DNA of 64,000 nucleotides, from contig JAFLDZ010000012.1 in the NCBI GenBank assembly GCA_017302135.1, positions 1 to 64,000 on the forward strand, in the 5' to 3' direction. The translations under genes were made by a program, and so were the position numbers. The notes under the pieces are model-generated. The model was given only the letters and a program-made list of their open reading frames with translations. It was not told the DNA's origin and searched no databases. Shown here one piece after another: positions 1 through 6,412 of this stretch (its first letter is position 1; each line of letters begins with the position of its first letter). The DNA is from Lysobacterales bacterium. Its GTDB lineage: Bacteria > Pseudomonadota > Gammaproteobacteria > Xanthomonadales > Xanthomonadaceae.

Positions 1-163
1 TCCAACCGCGCCTTCGAGACATCCACTCCAACCCAACATTCATTCATGCTCGTATCCTCGGGAACCCTGCCTTGCAGAAACGGGCTTTGCGCCCTGGCAA
101 CTGTTCGGGTGATGAAGATCAACCCTGCGCCGACCCAGGCTCATCCACGATCTCGAAATCACA

Positions 164-233
164 GGGGCAACGGCCTGACGCAGGGAGATAACTTACAAGG
201 GGCAACGGCCTGACGCAGGGAGATAACTTACAA
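164..233. repeat. Two tandem 35-bp direct repeats
   Basis: The unit beginning GGGGCAACGGCCTGACGCAG occurs at 164-198 and again, identically, at 199-233. A third copy starts (GGGGC) and breaks off. It lies just upstream of the amidase-like gene. With only two copies and no spacer it is a simple tandem duplication and not a CRISPR array. Confidence 0.9.
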
Positions 234-269
234 GGGGCCGCTCTTCGTACCGATCAATACGCAACCCCC

Positions 270-1181
270 ATGCGACTCTCCTGCATATTCGCCGTCCTGC
301 TGTCCCTCTTCCCCTGCACCGCCTGGAGCAAAGCCTGCCGCTGGGACGACGCCAGCCTCAGCTATCAAGGCACCGCACTCGAACAAGCGACCTGCCTGCT
401 GCGCGCCGTCGGCAAAGGCGGCACCATCGCAGACACCGAGGCCCCACTACCCGCCCATTTGGCGGCACGCATCGGTCAACCCGTTTCCGTCAGTCGCTCG
501 GCGCTCAGACGCTATCTGCAAGCAGAGGGTATCCAGGAAACCAGCCTCGGCGGCGGCCTCGACGAACCGCTCTCCACGACCGAAGGCGAACCCGCACATC
601 CGGCGCTGTATTTCGTCATCCACGACACCAGCGACATCCTGTGCACGCGCGAAGAATTTCCCGGCGACAGCGATTCCCCCGACGCAAGCTGGAACATGGC
701 CGCAACCTGGGAATCATCGAAGCAGGCGCATCTGTTCCTGACCCGCGACGGCGCCGCCTATTCGCCGCAGGGACGCACGTTCTCCGTACCGTGGCGCGCC
801 ACGAAACATGAAATGACCATCGGCGAAAGCACGCGCGGGAGATTCCTGCATATCGAGAACGTGCAACTGCGCCGCCCGGAAGTCGAGGCCGACGCGCCCC
901 TGACGAATGCCGAAGGCCATTGCGTCAACGACCGGATCGCGCAACGCCCGGGCTTCACGCCGAAGCAAATGCATCTGCTTGCGCTGACCTACATCGCCGC
1001 CAGCATCCGCGCCGGCGAATGGATGATCCCCGCCTGCCATGCCGTGATCGATGCATCGTTCGCGGGTGGGCACGACGATCCGCAGAATTTCGATCTTGAG
1101 GCGTGGTCGGAGGCGATCGACGCGGTGGTCGCGGACATCGAACGCATTTCGAGTGCTGCTGCCGTTTTCAATCACGGATGA
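270..1181 (+). CDS. Secreted N-acetylmuramoyl-L-alanine amidase-like protein
   Basis: A 303-residue protein with a clear Sec signal peptide (hydrophobic stretch 4-17, cleavage probably after about residue 20). The mature part has the outline of an amidase_2/peptidoglycan amidase fold. FVIHDTS at about 115-121 resembles the first zinc-histidine strand, HIENVQL at about 194-200 the second strand, and HDDPQNFD at about 268-275 the C-terminal metal-ligand motif (usually HxDPGxxF). If active it would cleave muramoyl-alanine bonds in the periplasm. The family assignment rests on motif resemblance only and the spacing is unusual, so it could be a degenerate or non-catalytic member. It stands alone, 560 bp from the next gene. 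Confidence 0.5.
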   Translation: MRLSCIFAVLLSLFPCTAWSKACRWDDASLSYQGTALEQATCLLRAVGKGGTIADTEAPLPAHLAARIGQPVSVSRSALRRYLQAEGIQETSLGGGLDEPLSTTEGEPAHPALYFVIHDTSDILCTREEFPGDSDSPDASWNMAATWESSKQAHLFLTRDGAAYSPQGRTFSVPWRATKHEMTIGESTRGRFLHIENVQLRRPEVEADAPLTNAEGHCVNDRIAQRPGFTPKQMHLLALTYIAASIRAGEWMIPACHAVIDASFAGGHDDPQNFDLEAWSEAIDAVVADIERISSAAAVFNHG

Positions 1182-1743
1182 GGAACGCTAATCGCAGGCG
1201 AGGTGCACCATGCGATGCTTCCTGTCTCGAGGCGTTTCGGGTGTCCTTATCGCGTATTTCATAGGCGCACGACGCGTCTGGATCCTGTTTACGATGCTGC
1301 ATACTTCACGCTGAGCCGCAACGATCCGTAGAACAATAGCTATGCTATCGTCCTTATCGATGCCCAGTTGTCGTGTTGAGGATCAGGATGACCCCGCCAC
1401 CCCCCGTTTCGCATCCGAATGCACCCGCTGCAGACAAGATCAATCCCGATGTCCTGATGACCCGCTGCGGCTTGATAAACAGCGGGGTCCTGGCGCTACT
1501 GACGCGCCGGTGCTGGTGGCCCGCGCTGTGGGTTGGGAGGCACTCTTCGCGCTTCCGCATTGGTGGAACTTCGCTGCGGATGAGTATGCTCCCCGTATTT
1601 GGCATGCCGCCTCGCGTCGTCCGTGCCCCAACCACCGCAACGCCATTTCGGGCACGGTCTCCCGCAGGACCAGCGCGCGACCTGACGCGCTCCGGTCATC
1701 CGTCCAGAACGGTCCACATGCATTGGCGCCGGTGCACGGCATC
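1182..1743. other. 562-bp stretch with no convincing gene
   Basis: The downstream GrpB reading frame stays open back to 1342, but its translation over 1342-1743 is Arg/Pro-rich and has no domain character. Other open frames on both strands look equally unlike protein. The stretch could hold the promoter of the 1744-5439 operon or the remnant of a lost gene. I see no RNA gene or repeat in it. Confidence 0.4.
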
Positions 1744-2490
1744 ATGAACGCTCCCGCTGAACGAATCGCGGGCGCGCTGCAGCTAGCACGCATCATCAGG
1801 CGACTCAAAGAGGATGTGCACCCCGGTGAATTGGGTGGAGAGACCGTCGAACAGTTCGTGCGCCGTTATTCGCGTGTGCGCCTGCCCAGACTCGACTTGA
1901 ACATGCAGAGCGAGTACGACCCGAGCTGGCCAGAAACGTTCGAACGCGAGAAAAGACGATTGCAAGCCGCATTGGCCGGGGAGAACGTCATCGGCGTCGA
2001 ACATATCGGCAGCACGTCCATACCATATCTGTCCAGCAAGAACATCCTGGATATCGCCGTGGCGATGCGCGCCCCGCTTTCGACAGAGCGCCAGAGCAGG
2101 ATCCTGGCCGAACTCGGTTATCAAGCGTACGGCGAAAGCCCGATTGCCGAGACTTTCTCGTGGTTTTGGCGGATCGGCACGGGCGGCGAAAGTTCGTTCG
2201 TCGTTCACACCTGCCCCGCAGACAGCCAGCGGTTCACTGACGTCAAGAACTTCCGGGATTTCATGCGGGCATACCCGGAAGAGCAGGAACGCTATGTAGA
2301 CCTCAAGCGCGAATTGGCAGCAGTGCCCGGGCAGAGCTGGTTGGAGTACAGCGTATCCAAGAAAATCCTCGTCGCACGCATTACTGCGCGGGCCAATGCG
2401 TGGGCCAATGCCCACGAGACGCATGCCCATGAGACGCACGAAAATGCCGTGACGACACTCGTACCCGGCCACCAGCCGCAGACACCGTAA
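1744..2490 (+). CDS. GrpB-family (UPF0157) nucleotidyltransferase-fold protein
   Basis: A 248-residue protein from the ATG at 1744. Residues from about 53 match the GrpB family: a DPSWPETFEREK opening, EHIGSTSIPYLSSKNILDI (the conserved HxGSTSVPGLxAKPxxDI-like motif of this nucleotidyltransferase-fold family) and a C-terminal K/Y-rich helix. The normal catalytic Gly/Ser motif is visible but PG is replaced by YL. The frame is open back to 1342, but the extra 134 residues look non-coding, so I prefer 1744. The C-terminus carries a His/Glu repeat (AHETHAHETHE). It lies 3 bp before the ABC permease and is clearly in one operon with it. GrpB substrates are not established. Next to a second nucleotidyltransferase it may modify a small molecule or be a resistance enzyme (inference). 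Confidence 0.75.
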   Translation: MNAPAERIAGALQLARIIRRLKEDVHPGELGGETVEQFVRRYSRVRLPRLDLNMQSEYDPSWPETFEREKRRLQAALAGENVIGVEHIGSTSIPYLSSKNILDIAVAMRAPLSTERQSRILAELGYQAYGESPIAETFSWFWRIGTGGESSFVVHTCPADSQRFTDVKNFRDFMRAYPEEQERYVDLKRELAAVPGQSWLEYSVSKKILVARITARANAWANAHETHAHETHENAVTTLVPGHQPQTP

Positions 2491-2493
2491 GGC

Positions 2494-3270
2494 ATGAGTT
2501 CATCCGCCAACCTCATTGCACTGGAAACCATCGTGCGACGCGAGCTCGTGCGCATCATGCGTCTTTGGGTACAAACACTGATTCCGCCCGCGATCACGAT
2601 GACGCTGTACTTCGCGATTTTCGGCCGATTGATCGGTGATCGCATCGGAACTTTCGACGATGGCTTCACCTACATGCAATACATCGTGCCGGGCTTGGTG
2701 ATGATGAGCATTATCACCAGCAGCTACGGAAATACTTCGAGCTCGTTCTTTTTCATCAGGTTCAATCGTGCGGTGGAGGAGATGCTGGTATCGCCAATGC
2801 CGAATTGGGCGATCGTTCTCGGCTACGTCATCGGCTCGGTGATGCGAAGCGTTGCAGTGGGTACGATTGTATTGCTGATCTCGCTGTTATTCACTTCGCT
2901 GCATATCGCGCACCCGCTCATCGCTTTTGTATCGGCATTGCTGGGCGCAACGATTTTTTCCCTCATAGGCTTCATCAATGCGCTATATGCTAAGACACTG
3001 GACGATATCGGATATGTATCGACCTACGTGCTGACTCCGCTTGCTTATCTCGGGGGCGTATTTTATCCGGTGAGCATGCTGGACCAGCCTTGGCAGGGCG
3101 TGTCGCAGATCAACCCGATCCTGCACATGATCGACGCTTTTCGCTGTGGCGTCCTTGGTGTCGGCGATCTCAATATCGGCATTGCCTTTGTTGTGATGCT
3201 GGCTCTTGTTGCCGGCTTGTCCATAATCGCATTGATTCTGCTCGGACGCGGCGTAGGCACCAGATCCTGA
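2494..3270 (+). CDS. ABC-2 type transporter permease
   Basis: A 258-residue inner-membrane protein with about six hydrophobic helices. It carries the ABC-2 signature region in the C-terminal half (LTPLAYLGGVFYPVSMLD ... INPILHMIDAFRCG), as in YadH, NodJ and DrrB. Such permeases export drugs or polysaccharide/lipid products and need a separate ATPase. No ATP-binding gene is found beside it in this window, which is unusual because the ATPase normally lies directly upstream. That slot is occupied by the GrpB gene, 3 bp away. It may borrow an ATPase encoded elsewhere. It is followed after 9-75 bp by a nucleotidyltransferase. Confidence 0.88.
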   Translation: MSSSANLIALETIVRRELVRIMRLWVQTLIPPAITMTLYFAIFGRLIGDRIGTFDDGFTYMQYIVPGLVMMSIITSSYGNTSSSFFFIRFNRAVEEMLVSPMPNWAIVLGYVIGSVMRSVAVGTIVLLISLLFTSLHIAHPLIAFVSALLGATIFSLIGFINALYAKTLDDIGYVSTYVLTPLAYLGGVFYPVSMLDQPWQGVSQINPILHMIDAFRCGVLGVGDLNIGIAFVVMLALVAGLSIIALILLGRGVGTRS

Positions 3271-3345
3271 GAACTTCGGTTGAAAAAGCACAAACACAGC
3301 GGAGGCTGCAAATGGTTGGTATCCAAGGATGGGACATGTCGCGAT

Positions 3346-4149
3346 ATGAAACTGGTCGATAGAGCGTTCGGGCCGGGGCGGCTGGAAGCTGCGCTATCAC
3401 AGCCGGTCTATCGGAATGACACGTGCGAGGTGTCCTTGTCCGACGTCATCGGCTTGTTCCAGGACGCGGGCATGCGCGTTTTCATTACCGGTGGCGCCCC
3501 CAGGGACTGGCTGGGAGACCAATCGGGCAAGGACATCGATCTGTCGGTCGATCATCCCATTGATGAGGTCCGCCGCCTCTTGCGCAATGCATATGCCGGA
3601 ATCGATACGGTGCGCATGTGCAATGAGCGTTTCGGCACGTTGCGGTGGGGAGATGCTGTCTCGGGAGGGGTGGACATCAACATCCTGCGCAGTTGGAAGG
3701 ATATCCAGAACGATGATATGTGGAGCACTACCTTCATTTCACGTACTGATCTGATCGAGGATGCTCAAATGCGGGATTTTTCGGTCAACGCGTTCTACTA
3801 TGACTGCCGCGATGGCTCACTGATGGATCCGCTTGGCTGCGGCCTCGCGGATCTGCAAGCGAAAACGCTTCGGCTCATCACGCACCGCCGCGTATTGGAT
3901 ACCAGCTTCCGGACCACCTTTCGCATCCTGCAATTCCTCTGCCGGGGGTATTCGGCTGCAGCCAATGTTCTTGAACATCTGGAACGTTACACCGATCACG
4001 ATATCCAAGGGATGGGGACACGCATCCATCGATGGATCCCCAATCATTTCGGCGCGGACGGCGAACATCTGCAGGCATTCAGGCGCCTGATCTATGCGCA
4101 TGCCCGGCAGCCGGCCTCCCTCGACATTCTTGATTCTTTCTTCGACTGA
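3346..4149 (+). CDS. Poly(A) polymerase/CCA-adding-type nucleotidyltransferase head protein
   Basis: A 267-residue protein from ATG 3346; an in-frame TTG at 3280 would add 22 residues. The motif FITGGAPRDWLGDQSGKDID, continuing LSVD, is the class II nucleotidyltransferase head (GGxxRD followed by the DxD metal pair). A third acidic segment (GGVDINIL) and the RDFSVNAFYYD/LMDPLGCGLADL block are also typical of PcnB/Cca enzymes. It is much shorter than cellular CCA enzymes (about 400 residues), and the usual RNA-binding neck/body/tail is largely missing. It is therefore probably not the housekeeping enzyme but a specialised nucleotidyl transferase. It lies between the permease and the gene at 4159 in one operon. 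Confidence 0.75.
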   Translation: MKLVDRAFGPGRLEAALSQPVYRNDTCEVSLSDVIGLFQDAGMRVFITGGAPRDWLGDQSGKDIDLSVDHPIDEVRRLLRNAYAGIDTVRMCNERFGTLRWGDAVSGGVDINILRSWKDIQNDDMWSTTFISRTDLIEDAQMRDFSVNAFYYDCRDGSLMDPLGCGLADLQAKTLRLITHRRVLDTSFRTTFRILQFLCRGYSAAANVLEHLERYTDHDIQGMGTRIHRWIPNHFGADGEHLQAFRRLIYAHARQPASLDILDSFFD

Positions 4150-4158
4150 GAGACGGAC

Positions 4159-5439
4159 ATGGAAGTATCGAACGCCACAGCGCCCGCCCCATTCCGTCAG
4201 GTCTTCCAGGCCGGGGCATGCGATGACAGCCATCGACTTCTCGGCGGCACCGAAGTATTGCACCTGGTGCCCCATGATGGACGACTCTTCTGCTCGCTCT
4301 CGTACAAACTGAATGCGTACCTGCCGGAGGATCCATCGATCGGCGCGCAGATCATCGTGCTGGACCAGCCGGAGGACAACTGGCGGCTGGATCGGGAGTA
4401 TGAGCGCGCTCACTGGCGTGCAACGCTTGAGTCAGTGCTCTTCACCGAGGACCGCAACGGGCGAAGGCTTGAGACGCCCGCATCACTGTTGCTCGCTGCG
4501 CCTTCGGACAGTCGAGGCACTGTTTACGTAGACAGCCGGGATGACGACACAGGCAACTGGACACGTACGCACCTCGGCAGTGGTTCTGGCGTAGCCAGCA
4601 TCCGCAGCTTCTTTGTCTATCGTGACAAGGTGACCGGCCTGCAGCGCGTATTCGCCGGCACTTCGCCTCTCGGCATATTCAGCGGCACTTACGACCCCGA
4701 AGTGCCCGGCAAAATCCGCTGGGAAGACAAAGCGGAAATGGGGGGATACACACGCCGCCCCATGGCTTTCACCGAATGCAACAGCCGGTTATACGTCAGC
4801 ATCAAACCGGATATCTATCGACGGGTCGATGGAGAAATGCCGCGCTGGGAGAAGGTCTATACGATCCCCGTTCCGCTGATCGTGCCCAGCAGCGGACTAC
4901 GCGGGCTCACGACCGTCTCCCGGCCATCGGGCTCTGGGCAAGTGCTGCTGGCGGCTTTGGAAGGAGATCGTTGCCGGGTGGTGCGCATCGATCCCGATGA
5001 TGATTTCCGGGAAACAGTGGAGCTGGATGTACTCGATTTCCTCGGCACGCACTGGGGCAAGCGCCCCACCTATGGCGTGGTGGCCTACGACGATTTCACT
5101 CCCGTGGCCGATCCGGACAGTGGCCAGACGCTTCTTTTCACCGGACTGGGGGCCACCTACAGCACCCGGCTCGACACCCACCCCGCAGATGAATGGGTGC
5201 GGGACGCGTGGTATCTCATCCGCTATCCGGATGGGCAGCGATATGAACTTCGTCGGATCGGATACCCGGACATGCGGTCCACGCAGGAACTCGTCGCCGC
5301 CCGCAGCATCACCGCGTCTCCCTTCGAACCGGGGATGCTGTACATCGGCGGCTACGACCCAAATGCCAAGCCCTGCCGTCAGACCGCCTGGGTGTTTTCG
5401 GCGTCCATTGAGGCGTCGCTTGCGCCGCAGTCGGGATGA
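4159..5439 (+). CDS. Hypothetical protein, probably all-beta (propeller-like)
   Basis: A 426-residue protein without signal peptide or membrane segment, last gene of the 1744-5439 operon (9 bp after the previous stop, GAGAG before the ATG). Its sequence is rich in alternating hydrophobic strands and Gly/Asp turns with several motifs such as GTVYVDSRDDDTGNW, RVFAGTSPLGIFSG, RLYVSIKPDIYRR and MLYIGGYDPNAK. These resemble blades of a beta-propeller. I recognise no catalytic motif or named family. It may be a lyase/hydrolase scaffold or a binding protein for the operon's product. It carries CxxT at its C-terminus but no metal motif. Confidence 0.55.
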   Translation: MEVSNATAPAPFRQVFQAGACDDSHRLLGGTEVLHLVPHDGRLFCSLSYKLNAYLPEDPSIGAQIIVLDQPEDNWRLDREYERAHWRATLESVLFTEDRNGRRLETPASLLLAAPSDSRGTVYVDSRDDDTGNWTRTHLGSGSGVASIRSFFVYRDKVTGLQRVFAGTSPLGIFSGTYDPEVPGKIRWEDKAEMGGYTRRPMAFTECNSRLYVSIKPDIYRRVDGEMPRWEKVYTIPVPLIVPSSGLRGLTTVSRPSGSGQVLLAALEGDRCRVVRIDPDDDFRETVELDVLDFLGTHWGKRPTYGVVAYDDFTPVADPDSGQTLLFTGLGATYSTRLDTHPADEWVRDAWYLIRYPDGQRYELRRIGYPDMRSTQELVAARSITASPFEPGMLYIGGYDPNAKPCRQTAWVFSASIEASLAPQSG

Positions 5440-5854
5440 ATATTGATGAGACCTGCAGGAAAGACGGCAACAGAGTCGGGGTTTCATACTCTGACAAACG
5501 TTGAATGACGAAAAACACAGCACACGCCTCACTGGATGGGCGTGTGCGTTGAAGGCTTGGACGGTCTGCGATTCACCTTTCGTCATTGGCATGCCCAACG
5601 TGCCGCTGCGGTAGTCATTCGCTCGGACGCTGAACTTTGCCTTCACATGCATTGGCTTGGATATGCGGCTGCTGAAATTGTGACATTTCCACTTCAGATT
5701 GATTGTATTTCTGAGTCTGTTCCGCATATAGTCCGATCACGCACTCCTCGCGGCAGAGGAAGCGAACAGCCACTTTGATCCGTGCATGGAACTGCACAGC
5801 CGAACACACGACGCGGACCCGCCGTGATCGTGTTCAAAGGAATGATTTTTCGCC
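5440..5854. other. Intergenic leader of the biosynthetic operon (about 415 bp)
   Basis: No convincing gene. The part around 5590-5740 is less GC-rich than its surroundings, as expected of a promoter region, and it holds an inverted repeat at 5520-5547. Short open frames occur on both strands without recognisable content or strong ribosome-binding sites. Confidence 0.4.
5520..5547 (-). terminator. 9-bp inverted repeat, possible terminator
   Basis: GCACACGCC (5520-5528) pairs with GGCGTGTGC (5539-5547) around a 10-nt loop. On the minus strand the hairpin is followed closely by TGTGTTTTT, which resembles a T-tract. On the plus strand, where the upstream operon ends at 5439, there is no T-run. 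It may act bidirectionally or be an operator. Confidence 0.35.
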
Positions 5855-6412
5855 ATGGACGCACAGGCCCCGTCTTCATCTGCTTTCCGGACCACGCTTG
5901 CGAGCGCAGATGGCGCTGTATCGAAGACGGACGGTTCTCGGACAGAGTTCGCTTTTTCCGAAAGACTGACTGAATATCTGGCGCTGCAAGGTTCGACGAC
6001 ATTCTTTCTGCAGGCCGTCTCCGGAATGGCGGTCGAAGTGGACGTGCTGCATCAGCATGTCGAGAATCACCCCGGCAACGGCGACATCCTGCACCGCTTT
6101 TCACGACTGTACGTGCGCCATGAGCGCAACGTCATCGTTGTCGCGGAGTCTGTGGTGCAACTGTCGTTTCTCGATACCCGGCAGCGGCAGAAACTCATTG
6201 ATCGTGAGGAAGGCATCGGCAAATTACTCGACCCGGAACATCTTGGGTTGCTCGAAAAATCCGATATCGCGATCGTGTGCGTGCGTGCGCCCCTCACGCT
6301 TCATACCGACTTGGACTGGGCGATCTCGCGACATTTCGCATTGAAATTCAATGGCGTCCAATGCGCCGAAATCCGCGAGTTTGTCAACAACGAATCCCTG
6401 GAACGTGCCTGA
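5855..6412 (+). CDS. Chorismate lyase (UbiC)-like protein
   Basis: A 185-residue protein. The central part (VEVDVLHQHVEN ... YVRHERNVIVVAESVVQLSF ... EEGIGKLLD) follows the chorismate pyruvate-lyase pattern: the strand with the substrate-binding Arg, an E/R-S-V-x-P/S strand, and the Gly-x-x-LL turn. A late Glu (VQCAEIREF) sits where UbiC has its active Glu. It is slightly longer than UbiC (about 165). If active it would convert chorismate to 4-hydroxybenzoate (or a relative) and pyruvate in the cytoplasm. That fits its position as first gene of an operon that continues with an aryl/acyl-AMP ligase. Its stop TGA (6410-6412) shares one base with the ligase ATG (6412). The AAGGA upstream of 5855 is 13 nt away, so the start is not certain. 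Confidence 0.5.
   Translation: MDAQAPSSSAFRTTLASADGAVSKTDGSRTEFAFSERLTEYLALQGSTTFFLQAVSGMAVEVDVLHQHVENHPGNGDILHRFSRLYVRHERNVIVVAESVVQLSFLDTRQRQKLIDREEGIGKLLDPEHLGLLEKSDIAIVCVRAPLTLHTDLDWAISRHFALKFNGVQCAEIREFVNNESLERA

Noticed and set aside
164..233. Possible CRISPR array
   Set aside because: Only two adjoining copies and no spacers. It is a tandem duplication.
1342..1743. N-terminal domain fused to the GrpB protein
   Set aside because: The translation is Arg/Pro-rich with no domain character. The ATG at 1744 is a better start.
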